Assembly: GCA_029204225.1 (NCBI GenBank)
Contig: CM055097.1
Span: 61,972,640-62,036,639 of the forward strand
Direction of reading: 5' to 3'
From: Diphasiastrum complanatum
Lineage: Eukaryota > Streptophyta > Lycopodiopsida > Lycopodiales > Lycopodiaceae
Length of the DNA: 64,000 bases
Translations under genes and position numbers: made by a program
The notes under the pieces: generated by a model
Told to the model about the DNA's origin: nothing
Database searches by the model: none
The model's input: only the letters and a program-made list of their open reading frames with translations
Shown here: in pieces, positions 1 to 10,114 of the stretch
Numbering within the stretch: position 1 is the stretch's first letter
How the letters are laid out: each line of letters begins with the position of its first letter

Positions 1-50
1 GCTAGCTCGAACCTAGGAGTCGTGAAGATGCTTGCAAAACAAAGAGCATT

Positions 51-217
51 AACATCTACTTCTACTTGCAAACAAATAGCATTCCAACAAAAACACCACC
101 AAAATAAACTAATCATTAACTCTATCTCTCTCACTTCACTCACACTCTTCCAACACACTCACTCACACACTCTTCTTCTAGCATCCACTCTACTCTCTTT
201 AACCACACTCTATAAGC
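51..217 (+). repeat. Inverted repeat arm, partner at 2575-2743
   Basis: This TC-rich stretch (runs of ctcactcacac and caacacac) reappears as its reverse complement at 2575-2743 with few differences. The two arms enclose a truncated copia element. Small ORFs in both arms are an effect of the low-complexity sequence and are not called as genes. Whether the arms are remnants of one element or two insertions of the same repeat cannot be decided here. Confidence 0.75.
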
Positions 218-600
218 TTAACTCAAAATAGAACCTTCAAAGAGAAAGCACTTATGCTAGATATGGAGCTAAAATAACAAGAACATAGTGTGAAAGTACT
301 ATACTTTAGGACCATAAATGGATCTACAAAAGATCCACAAGAGTGATTGGATTCTTGCTTAACAATCTATCAAAAAACTAGACACAAAAAAGTTGATCTA
401 GGTTAGCAATTAAAAACAACAAGCATTAACAATCAAAAGCATTGATCAACATTGAAATTCGAGCCCACACATGTGTACTACATGCTGTAGTACGGCCTTC
501 AAGCCGAGAAACAAGTAGAAATTGATTTGCTTTCATTTGGATCATAAAAACTCAATGTACATAGTGAACTAGCTTGAGATTGCCAATGAGCTCCAAAAAC

Positions 601-1012
601 AATGGGAGCTTGGAATACATAGCAAATTCGACTTCCTTTGTGAAGTTAGATGGATTTCTAGCATGTAATAAGGAATTTAACTCAGCATTTTTGTCCTAAA
701 ATGAGACCCTAGTCTATTTCATAGAGTCATGCTTGATAGATAGCTAGTTGGTCAATTTTCACCTTAAATCTAGGATTTAGGTCTATAAACTAGGAATCAC
801 TACCAAAATGGGAGCTTGGAATACATAGCAAATTCGACTTCCTTTGTGAAGTTAGATGGATTTTCAGCATGTAATAAGGAAGTTAACTCGGCATTTTTGT
901 CCTAAAATGAAACCCTAGTCTATTTCATAGAGTCATGCTTGATAGATAGCTAGTTGGTCAATTTTCACCTTAAATCTAGGATTTAGGTCTATAAACTAGG
1001 AATCACTACCAA
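601..1012 (+). repeat. 206-bp tandem duplication (two units)
   Basis: Units 601-806 and 807-1012 are direct copies differing at only a few positions, for example in the stretch after the word gatggatt. The block lies upstream of the primer-binding site at 1328, so it is probably within or beside the 5' LTR of the copia fragment. No coding potential is seen. The stretch 218-600 shows nothing recognisable. Confidence 0.85.
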
Positions 1013-1327
1013 AATGACATGACCAACCCTATGGACTTGACCTAACCTACATTAGGAGAGGATTTCCATGTCGCATCTTGGCCTCACATGTGTGGATTCC
1101 ACTTATGTACAAAATTTACATTATACTACATGGCCTTTGATCAAGCTAGATTTGCCAAATTTTGGCAATTCTTCACACTCCTCCTCAAATTTAGCTTGAT
1201 CCATTTACAACTCTCTTGATAGATGAATGAAAGCTTTTAGAAGTGTCTAAAAAATCCAGCTACAAAAAGTATTCAAAGATGAGTCATTAATAGGCTCAAG
1301 TAAGGTCCAAGGTACTATACTTTGACA

Positions 1328-1339
1328 TGGTATCAGAGC
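1328..1339 (+). other. LTR-retrotransposon primer-binding site (initiator tRNA-Met type)
   Basis: The 12-base word tggtatcagagc is the classic minus-strand primer site complementary to the 3' end of plant initiator tRNA-Met. It follows an LTR-like end (tttgaca), so the 5' LTR of the copia fragment ends near 1327; its start was not found. The same word occurs at five other LTR junctions in this window. The stretch 1340-1900 would be the untranslated leader. Confidence 0.8.
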
Positions 1340-1908
1340 AAGTTACAAGAGATAATCATTGATCATTTGTACAGTCCAAAATTAGTAAGTTTTTGGAACC
1401 AAAAGCTAGAATTGGAGGGCTATCTAAAAATCGATTGAAAGGGTGGAGTTTTGTGGATCAAACCTAATCAGGATAAAATATTGTATTGTTCACACGTGTA
1501 ATTTTTATTTTTCATTAGATCCAAATAATTACATAGTGATGGATCTTGATGAGTGTTTTGGTGCTAGATCTAGAAAACGCATCAATGTTTGGATTTGACT
1601 TTCTGTAATTAAATCTTATTAATAAAGGCTGGGATCAAGCCCTCTAAAAGTGATTTACAGGTCTTGAAAGACCATCAACAGGAAGGAGTAAGTTTTTCGT
1701 CTTTTTTTGTCCAAAAATTGTCAAAATTGACTTGATTTGATTGATCTTGGATAGAATCTAATCTTATCTTCATTTCATCTTTCTGAGAGAGTGTTAGATC
1801 CATGGCTAGAATTCCATTGAGGGGGCTAGAAGCCAAATTTGAGATAATCAAGACAAGAGAGACCTTTGTGAGTTTCTAGGTTCAAATCTGATCTAATTTT
1901 TTGAGCAT

Positions 1909-2576
1909 TTGTTTGTAGAATTCATTAGGAAGATGAAAACAATTGGGTCTTTCCTTATAGAACCTTGTGAAAGATTGAACGTCTCTACAAACTCTTCCAT
2001 ATGGAAGGTGAGAATGGAGTCACTATTGGTACTCCAAGATCTCTATGAATTTGTGCTTGAAGAAGAGGATGAACCTTTTGGTGCACGAGAGTTGATTAGA
2101 TACAAGAAGAAAGCTAGGCTAGCACTTCATTGCATTAAAATGAATGTTAGCAATGGCCTTTTGAAGGAAGTATCTTCTTGCACATTGGCCAAAGAGCATG
2201 GGATTCATTAAATTCCATTTATGAATCCAATAACACTTCTAGAATACTCATGATTAGGAATCAAATTTTGCAAAGCATGAGAAAAAGTGAGAAAAATGCA
2301 CAAGATTATGTGCTTAGAATCAAGTCTCTCAACAAATACTTAGCTTCTATTGGAGAGAGGATTCAAGATAAGGATTTTGTCCAAGTCATCCTAAATGGTC
2401 TAGATGATGAATTCAAAAAAAATTGATCCAAAGTTTTGCCATCCAAGACACTTTGCCATCATTGATAAACTTCATAGTGTTCTTGTGGCTAAAGAGTGTA
2501 GGATTTTACATACAAAGAATAGGATGAATTCCTTGCAAGATGGAGATGAGAAGGCAAACTTCTCATTCAAAGGAAA
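1909..2576 (+). pseudogene. Ty1/copia gag, truncated
   Basis: This is a broken Gag reading frame of a copia element. The N-terminal part carries the pattern S-x-W-K-V-R-M-E-S-L found in the other copia gags here, followed by the central block IYESNNTSR and the segment VLRIKSLNK. Two frameshifts break it: one near 2190, where a base is missing before the W-D-S-L motif, and one in the A-run at 2415-2423. The frame stops being gag-like at about 2576, just before the zinc knuckle, where the inverted repeat arm begins. It is closely related to the gag at 27570-28240. Protease, integrase and RT are absent, so it cannot function. Confidence 0.85.
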
Positions 2577-2743
2577 GCTTATAAAATGTGGTTAAAGAGA
2601 GTAGAGTGGATGTTAGAAGAAAAGTGTGTGAGTGTGTGTGTTGGAAGAGTGTGAGTGAAGTGAGAGAGATAGAGTTAATGGTTAGTTCATTTGGTAGTGT
2701 TTTTGTTGGAATGCTATTTGTTTGCAAGTAGAAGTAGATGTTG
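2575..2743 (-). repeat. Inverted repeat arm, partner at 51-217
   Basis: This is the reverse complement of the repeat at 51-217. It begins exactly where the copia gag homology ends, so it marks a rearrangement or insertion junction. Confidence 0.75.
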
Positions 2744-2798
2744 CATATGATGTAATGGCCTCCACCATGTATGCTATATGATATAAGGTGTTGCCATG

Positions 2799-3266
2799 TG
2801 TTACAATTCCCTAGGATCATCGACTGCCTTGGAGGTTCCACACACCCCATACCAGTGACGACGCACCGTACCGCCCATCCATAGGGTCACAACCGACCCA
2901 CCCCCATGCACTGGAGCTATCGACATATTCATGCCCGGTCAAGCCTCCTACAATAACTGGCATCCCATACCACCAGCCATCGCACTCGACCCTCCCTAGC
3001 ACACATCTCCTGACCTAGAGATACATCTTGGCTTATGCACGTGCTCTCCATCCACCAACTCCCGGGTAGACTAAGTGAATGGAGAGAGGGAAACCCCACC
3101 ACTATATAGGCATAGCACAGTGGGTCCCATCAAGCACGGTCCTGTCGGTGACACATGACCACCTAGGATGGTGATGCGTGGCACCTAAACATGTCGATAA
3201 CTCCAGTCCTGCGTCATGCCCCTTGCGAGGCCATCACTGAAGGGTGTACCATTATGGTACATAACA
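2799..3266 (-). mobile_element. 3' LTR of gypsy chromovirus (copy A)
   Basis: This 468-bp LTR, read on the - strand, starts TGTTATG at 3266 and ends ACA at 2799. It is the inverted copy of the LTR at 22932-23399, which has exactly the same length. A TATA-like ctatatag lies at 3102-3109. Immediately upstream in element orientation is a G-rich polypurine tract, and upstream of that a gypsy integrase, so this is the 3' LTR. The five bases outside its far end read catgg on the - strand. Confidence 0.88.
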
Positions 3267-3281
3267 TTCCCCCCCCCCCAA
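3267..3281 (-). other. Polypurine tract of gypsy element
   Basis: On the - strand this is a run of about eleven G followed by GAA directly abutting the LTR TG. That is the position and composition expected of the plus-strand primer of an LTR retrotransposon. Confidence 0.8.
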
Positions 3282-5053
3282 TAAAAACTTCCTTCTATGG
3301 GAAGAAACCAGGGAATCTAAGTCTTAAATCATCCTCCTTCTCCTAGGTGCCCTCATCATCTGACTTACTTTTCCAATGAATCAGATGTTCAAAAATCAAA
3401 CGATTTCTCAACTGATGTTGATGAGTATCCATGATCCTTTCCGATTCATGGGGTACAAAAGTAGTCAAATCCTCCAATAGAACTAGATCATCTGTGGGAA
3501 TCAGGTTATCTTTCCCACCAAGTCGTTCCTTTAAACGACTAACATGGAATACAGGATGAACCTTAGTTCCTACAAGGAGTTCTAGTTTATAAGCAGCCTT
3601 ACCAATCTTGTTAAGCACTTTGAAAGGACCGCTAAAACGTGGAGATAACTTTGGACATTTTTCCGTTCGAAGTGTCTTAGAGTCCTTAGGGATTCTAAGA
3701 TACACCCAATCACCGATCTCAAACTCTCAAGGAGCGCGACTTTGGTTGGCATAGAATTGGGCTCTATCTTGAGCCGATCTAATGCTTTCCCTAGCCACCT
3801 GCAACATTTCCTGCATGAGCTTGAACCTTGAGACCTTTGAGTCCAACGGAGATAGGGGAACGAGGCTAAAAGCCGTACAAGAGCATAAAAGGACTAAAAC
3901 CAGTGGCAAAATGCTTCAAACTATTGTATGCAAACTCAACCATTGGGAGATACCTTTTCCAATCCGATTGTCGCCTGGAAACATATGCACGAAGCATATC
4001 TTCCATCGATTGGTTGACACGTTCAGTCTGACCATCGGTTTCTGGGTGATCCGTAGACGATAAACTTAAAATAGTTTCTAGTCTTTCAAAGACCGCCTAC
4101 CAGAACTTGCTAGTGAACTTGGAATCACGATCACTAACAATATCGTTCGGCAAACCATACAACCTGAACAGCTTTTCAACGAAGAGTTGAGCAAGTTCAG
4201 AAGCCTTGATAGTAGTTTCTGTTGGAATAAACTGTGCCATTTTGGTTAGGCTGTCAACTACTACCCAAATAGCATCGTGGCCCTTCCTTGACTTGGGAAG
4301 TCCGACCACAAAATCCATGGAAATACTTTTCCATTTCTTGCTAGAAATTTGCAATGGATGCAATAGACCAGCTGCTTTGAGTCTTTTTGCTTTATTTACC
4401 TGGCATTGTTCACACTTTAGAGCGTATGCCTCGACATGACCTTTCATTTTTGGCCAAAAAAATTCTCTCTTAACAAGGTCAAGCGTCCTCTGTATACCAG
4501 GGTGTCCTGGGTTGGGGCTATCATGGCACTCGTGCAGGATTTGGGCCCTAATGTCCGCGATATCTGGCACACAGACTTTTCCTATACGGAAAAGCAAACC
4601 ATTCTGAATGAAATAATCATCAATTATCTTCTCTTCGCGAGATTTCTTGGGATCTTGCTTTCCAAGATTGTCTCTCATTAAAGAGCTTCCTGCCAGGACA
4701 TCTTGCCAAATATGATCGAAAAACTCATCGGTCCAAAAAGATCTCACAGAGAAATATACAACTCAGATTGGAACTCAGCAAATCATAATTGATTAACTTC
4801 TCTCAAAGCATCAGTGACACAATTTGACATACCTCGACGGTGCTTAATGTCAAATTTGAACTCTTGAATGAGTTCCGACCAGCGGGCCTTACGACCCCTA
4901 AGGTCCGAGGCATCACAGATATACTTAAGAGATTCATGATCTGTCATTACCATGAATTTGGATCCATACAAATAATATCTCCAGATTGTTAACACATGGA
5001 TAATAGCAAAAAGTTCCTTCTCATAAGTAGAATATCTACTTTGCGATGCATTA

Positions 5054-5835
5054 GAGGAATTTTGAATCCAAAAAAGACCCTTTAAGGAATGCCACGTAGA
5101 TTGACAAAGTTTGTTAATGTAAATTACCAAAATAAATTCATTTTCTTCCCAAATTCTTTTTCATATCTGCCCGCACTAGTTTCGATGCTTAAACATTCTA
5201 TGTACATTATTGTTTGTAGTTCATTTAAAATAGCATAACTTTTTAAGCTTAGCGCCAATTGAGACGAAAATTATACCGTTGGAAAGCGCTCGATGAGAGC
5301 TTACCAACGGTCCTACATGACCTACTTCCAAGCTACCGTTTAAAAGTTATGGCCGGTCAAAGTTTTAAACCCAAAAAAAAAAAAAAGGTCCACATATCTC
5401 TCTTGTGCGCGGATAGAGTACCCTCTCACAAGAGAGTACTGAGAGGGTACTCTATCCGCGCACAAGAGAGATATGTGGACTGTTTTTTTTTTGGTCTGAA
5501 ACTTTGACTGGCCATAACCTTTGAACGGTAGCTTGAAAGTAGGTCATGTAGGCACCCTTGGAAAGCTCTCGTCGAGCACTTTCCAACGGTATAATTTTCG
5601 TCTCAATCGGAGCTACGGTTAAAAAGTTATGCTATTTTAAATGATAATTGCATATTATACTGCGTGCGGGCTGCCCCCGACGCCGAAATATAGCATTATT
5701 AAGAAAAACTTCTCTTTTTTTTATTTTAATGAGCTACGTTAATGAGTGTTTTGATTGGTCCATGTGTAAGCAAAATTTGAGAAAGAATATAGAAAATATT
5801 TTTACAAAGGGTCTTCTTTGGATTTAGAACTCCTC
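5054..5835. mobile_element. Foldback/MITE-like element inserted in gypsy RNase H
   Basis: This 782-bp insertion splits the RNase H frame. It has imperfect terminal inverted repeats of about 30 bp (GAGGAATTTTGAATCC at the left, the complement of a related form at the right) and is bounded by TA on both sides, consistent with a TA target duplication. Most of the interior is a single inverted repeat: arms 5222-5427 and 5441-5643. It has no credible ORF. Related termini occur at about 7370, 27500-27540 and weakly near 32787. Superfamily is uncertain; the TA target suggests a Tc1/mariner-like or other TA-inserting group. Confidence 0.8.
5388..5480. repeat. Perfect 40-bp hairpin with 13-nt loop
   Basis: Arms 5388-5427 and 5441-5480 are exact reverse complements separated by 13 bases (5428-5440). 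They form the core of the longer imperfect inverted repeat 5222-5643. If transcribed, the RNA would fold into a stem of roughly 200 bp, a typical substrate for Dicer-like enzymes. Transcription is not shown by the sequence. Confidence 0.92.
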
Positions 5836-6289
5836 TAATGGGTCCAACTTCTTGCTCTCGAAAGCCACAGGTCTACCATCCTGGTAAAGGACTGCACCTA
5901 CCGCATAATCACTAGCATCTGTTTCCACTAAGAAAAATCCGATAGGGTCCACTACGTGTAAGATAGGGGCTATAGACACCAACATCTTCAAAGCTTCAAA
6001 GCTTCAAAACATCTTCAAAGCTTCAAAGCTTCAAAGCTTTGATTAAGTTCATCAGTCCAAACAACAGGGGGACTGATCTTCGAATGTCTTATGGCCTTCT
6101 TCTTATTATCCTTTTTAGTTTTCCGTTTGGCTTTCTTCACTCCCTTTAGAAAATTCGTTAGAGGCAATGCAACTAAGGCATAGTCTTTAATGAATTTATG
6201 GATATGCAATGAGATAAACCAACTTAGGTGAACAATTTTTGAGCCTGTGCTTATCTTCATAGCATTTCTAATATAAATGAGTAGCTTGC

Positions 6290-7381
6290 ATCTCAAGGAT
6301 TCAGAAACAATGCTGTCAGGAGTAGGCCACTCATCACTTTGAAAACTAGGCAATGAAATTGCTTCGAACTTGCCAAAACCTCCACCTGTTTGTGGCGTAT
6401 ATAAAGATTTATAAAAATAGCCCCAATCTGCAAGTTCCTTTGGACTTCTTCTTCTGTATTGCAGCTTTCCAACATCAGAGTGAATCATGTCTAATATTCC
6501 TGCAAGTGATTGTGCGGGCTCCCATTCACTTATGCATGATGGATACAAATCTGAAAGAAAAAAATAATGTTGAAGCATTTACATCATAATCAGAAGAGCA
6601 TCAATAAAGGAAACCACCTATGATTGATGTAGAGTGCATATGTTTTGATATACTTACAATTACATTTTTTATGATCATGAGGATTGATATCATGTACTTT
6701 GATTTCTGAATGCATATATACATGTTGCACTAAGACTTCTGATATCGATTGACCTCCCGGGGCAGTCTTAAAATTTTTGCTTTCCAATAAGATTTGTAAG
6801 TCATTTTTGCTCTTTTCTTTTGTCAAAAATTGCCCTTTGATGATGGATGCAGCAATACCCATGAGTTCTTCGTATATTTTGTTGGCTTCCAGCTATCAGC
6901 TTCATCTTCCTCATTGTAAAGAATCACAGAATCGATTGTAGATCTGGGTCTCCTTGCCATTGCTATTTTCAAAGCTTGGGTGCCAAAAATCTCTCTGATA
7001 TGATACTTAATTTCAATTTTTCGTATCACATTTAATCTAATGTGAATGCCAACATAGTCACAGTTACTGCGTATACCATATTTTATGTAACTGTACATAT
7101 TATATTTCTATAACTGTAACTAGTATAGTTAGAAAATTTCATTATACTAACCAGCATAGTCAAGTAAATTTAACTTGAGGTATTGACGTCGGGCAGGAAG
7201 AAGAAACCAATGGAATACGTCCATGCTGTCCGAACACAAATTTCAAAGTTTTCTATATTGCATTTTTATTTTTTAGTTAATTTGAACTACGTTACATAGA
7301 TTTCAAATCTGTGCATTTTGATTGGGCTTGGTGACGGTCGAAACTAAAGAAAAAAACTAAAAGTATCTTTACAAAGGGTCT
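6290..7381 (-). mobile_element. Fragment of DNA transposon (D1) with unknown ORFs
   Basis: The right end (about 7180-7381) resembles the right end of the foldback element at 5054-5835, including the terminal word acaaagggtct, and is cut off where an LTR begins at 7382. On the - strand the block carries open segments at 7098-6823, 6862-6590 and 6578-6290, with words such as ARRPRSTIDSVILYNEEDE and SDLYPSCISEWEPAQ, suggesting exons of one protein. I do not recognise the protein. It may be a second gene of the transposon family whose other gene is at 24733-27000. The junction with gypsy pol is near 6270-6290. Confidence 0.5.
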
Positions 7382-8182
7382 TGTTATTGATTGCTTAATC
7401 CAAAGATCTATTAAGTTCTAGGTGTTGGATCTTGATCTAGATGCTTTACACTATGATTTAAGCAAGAGCAATGGATCAAATGATCAAAATCATGGATGGG
7501 CGGCCTTACACATGTGGAGGACAGTACCAGTACGGCCCGTTTACATAGAGTAAAGTACATTAGCTTACAAATGCATTCCAATCATAAAAGCTCAAGACAA
7601 ATGTGGAAAACACAACCAAGACTAGAATTTGCCAATGTCACATCAACTTGTTATTGATTTGGTTGATCCCTTTATAGATCAAGTACATCCATGACTTGTA
7701 TACTATCCAGCAAGCCTTCACACATGTGAAGAGTGCCTAGTCATCCAGATCCAACAATGGGAGCCATATGTGCTCATTTCCCAAAGTTGACTATTCTCTT
7801 TGGCTAGAAAACAAAAAGCTAGTCTTCCACATTTATAGGAATACTCCCTATAAAATAGAATCCAATGGAATCTTCCTATCTTATCTTCTAGAAGCTTATC
7901 CACACATGTGAATGGTATCTTGACATGTGTGAGAAATAACTCATTCACATGGAAGTCCAATCTATTTACACAAAGTTTGACCAATTTGACCATTTTCAAG
8001 ATTCTACTCAAAGGTCAATTTCACACTAGTGTAGATCAAGCTAAAATTAATCTAACTTTATAAAAGTGACTTTTGTACATTCTTTCACACGTGGGAACAG
8101 ACTCCACATGTGTGAGATCCTATCAAAATTAATTAACTTGAGATCTACAAGGTACATCAAGTTGGAAGTGATATTTTTAACA
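7382..8182 (-). mobile_element. LTR of copia family E, inverted copy
   Basis: This 801-bp sequence (TGTTAAAAAT at 8182, ending TAACA at 7382 on the - strand) is the reverse complement of the 3' LTR at 31368-32159. It contains several copies of CACACATGTG-like palindromes. The flanking five bases (ggtct on the left, agtaa on the right) do not match, so it is not a clean solo LTR. It sits between the end of transposon fragment D1 and the leader of a Tat-like element, so the insertion was followed by rearrangement. Confidence 0.85.
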
Positions 8183-9160
8183 AGTAACTCTCGCAAGGAT
8201 TACAGGAGCTGAATCTGGTCTGGATCTGACTCTAAAAATCTCTGCGAGAGTTAACTCTCACAAGAAGTGAAAATTTCACTGTTTTCGAGGGTTCAAAACC
8301 ACTAATTTGGCTTGATCTTCACCAATACTCAGTACTAACTCTCGCAGGCTTCTTCACTAATGGAAATTGATATTCTAGATTGATTGAAATGGTCTGCAAG
8401 AGTTCTCTCTCGAAGGATTTGCTGGATCTTCAATTTTTAGTGATTTTCAGCACTTAAACCCAATTTTCTGCTCTCTGGAATCAAACTAACTCTCACAGAC
8501 TCTTTTGTGTCCAGGTCTCATTGAGATAGAACTTTAGAATTCTTTACGAGGGTTTTTGCCCACTAGAACCAAAAATTTTAGTGTCTGCGAGGGTTCTTTG
8601 GTATTTTCTCACCTTTTTTCCACTGGGAACTCTCGCACAGGCACTTAGATAGTGAAGTAACTCTCGCAGGCTTCTCTGTGTTCTGGTCTCACTGAGATGG
8701 AATTTCAGAGGGCTCTGCGAGAGTTCTGGTGAAGATTTGTATTTTTTTGGATTTTTACAAGGGTTTTTTGAATTTTTATGACTTTTTCTCTGATTTTTAC
8801 AATCTGCTTGGAGCTAACTCTCGCAGGCTTCTATGCAAGTCTAGGATAGTACCTTGGAGGTACTGCCAGTCATGCGAGGGTTCTCTCACTAGTTTTGGAG
8901 AAAACAAAATCTGATGGGAATTTGGGTCCTTTTTCTCTCCAAAATGCAGATTGGTGTGTTTTTTTGGGTTTTCTCAAGTCTTGGGCTTAGAGACTATTCA
9001 GGGTCTTGTCTACCCTCTCACACCTCCTCCGCTAGCTGTGAACAGTCCAAACACAGAAAAATACAGAAAACTTACTCTAAACACCCAAAAATCTACCTAA
9101 AACTACTCCAAAAAGCAAGAAATAGCTAAAATGTAGCTATACTAGTTAGTGGAAACCTAT
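8183..9160 (-). mobile_element. Leader of a Tat-like gypsy element with a repeated AACTCTCGCA word
   Basis: The sequence lies directly downstream (- strand) of a TGGCGCC-type primer-binding site and is noncoding. Variants of aactctcgcagg or its complement appear about a dozen times, for example near 8187, 8250, 8336, 8590, 8627, 8660, 8716, 8813 and 8875, in both orientations. Shorter copies of the word also occur just beyond the LTR at 32240-32290. No protein is recognisable. Confidence 0.5.
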
Positions 9161-9177
9161 CCTTGGCAACGGCGCCA
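9161..9177 (-). other. Tat/Ogre-type primer-binding site
   Basis: On the - strand the site reads TGGCGCCGTTGCC followed by AAGG. TGGCGCCGTTGCC is the primer site found in many plant Tat-lineage gypsy elements. An LTR end (CCCTACA) lies one base upstream. Confidence 0.7.
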
Positions 9178-9178
9178 C

Positions 9179-9890
9179 TGTAGGGTCAAAGATCTCGTGT
9201 CCTAGTAGCCCTCCCACCTGTCAACAAGGGTTAGAACACTGGATAGGTGCCTAACTATGAATAGATGTTACTTTTAGATAGTTCTCTACTTTTTCTCTAA
9301 CTCTATCACCACTAACACTACACACCCCTAACTCTACTCTACTAAACTAACCTTCATCATGATTTTTGGTGAAAGATAAGAGAAGAATAGAAGAGATAGG
9401 GAGGAGGAGAGAGAAAGAGAGAGATAGAGTGGAGAGGGAGGTTAGCTCAAAAGCTCAAGATGCATGCTAATGGAAACCATAACTATTAAAACAACAACAT
9501 AGAAATGGAAACAAATAGAAACACACAAGAAAAGCATTAGCATGAGTACTTAGCAAATGAGGATGCTTGGCTCTCCAATTTGGTAGAGTTTCCTCCTTCT
9601 CATTAAACATGAAAAATAGAGTACATGAGGTGCCTTTTTATGAATGGGGAAGGCCCTTGCCCCAAAATACTATTGGCTAATATGTACACTAATCCTATCC
9701 ATTCATCTTGGACCCAACTTGATCCAAAGGTCTTAAAAAAGTACATTGGATTTCACATGATTCATGTGAACTCCATTTGGACCCAACCCTAAAATAATAG
9801 ACTTCTAAGTTTAAAATGACTTTGGGCCTCAAGTTTTATCTTAATTACAAAGGGGCCTAAGTCTATTATTCTATATACAACTCAGCGTAG
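9179..9890 (-). mobile_element. Candidate LTR of Tat-like element
   Basis: The position next to the primer-binding site implies that an LTR ends at 9179 on the - strand. The upstream start could not be located, so the right boundary is approximate. The stretch includes a purine-rich GGAGGAGAGAGA segment at 9390-9440 and no ORF. The bases between 9890 and 10115 show nothing recognisable. Confidence 0.4.
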
Positions 9891-10114
9891 GATGCCATGC
9901 CTTCGCAACATATTTTATTAGCCAGTATTATATATTTACAATATGTTGGGAATACCCCCAACACATGGATACCATGTATCTATAGAAAATTTCAATGGGT
10001 ATTAATGCATCCCTCATCAAGAGTGCTTTTCGTAAAAAAAAGAAAATCAAATATGGATAATAGGAGCTTTTGGAAAGGTAGAATTTTAGACTTCAAAGTT
10101 TCATCTGGTGTCGG

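Larger units (their letters stand above)
3310..6270 (-). pseudogene. Ty3/gypsy chromovirus pol: RT end, RNase H, integrase, chromodomain-like tail
   Basis: In element order on the - strand, the end of the RT connection region (word FIKDYALVALPLTNFLKG) lies near 6200-6120. The RNase H start (ETDASDYAVGAVLYQDG) lies at about 5980-5880. The rest of RNase H (YSTYEKELFAI, MTDHESLKYI) lies at 5130-4783. The integrase has an H-x-H/C-x2-C zinc finger near 4600-4380, then the catalytic D in DFVVGLP and D in SDRDSKF, and finally TDGQTERV near 4030. The C-terminal piece at 3705-3343 has the FHVSRLK motif and an ERIMDTHQHQLRNR segment typical of a chromodomain-bearing integrase tail. Stops, frame changes and the foldback insertion at 5054-5835 inactivate it. 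Gag, protease and most of RT are missing. Confidence 0.9.

Noticed and set aside
7382-8182. Clean solo LTR of copia family E
   Set aside because: The five bases on each side (ggtct and agtaa) do not match, so a simple insertion with target duplication is not supported.
8183-8900. CRISPR-like or satellite array
   Set aside because: The repeated word is short, occurs in both orientations and has irregular spacing.
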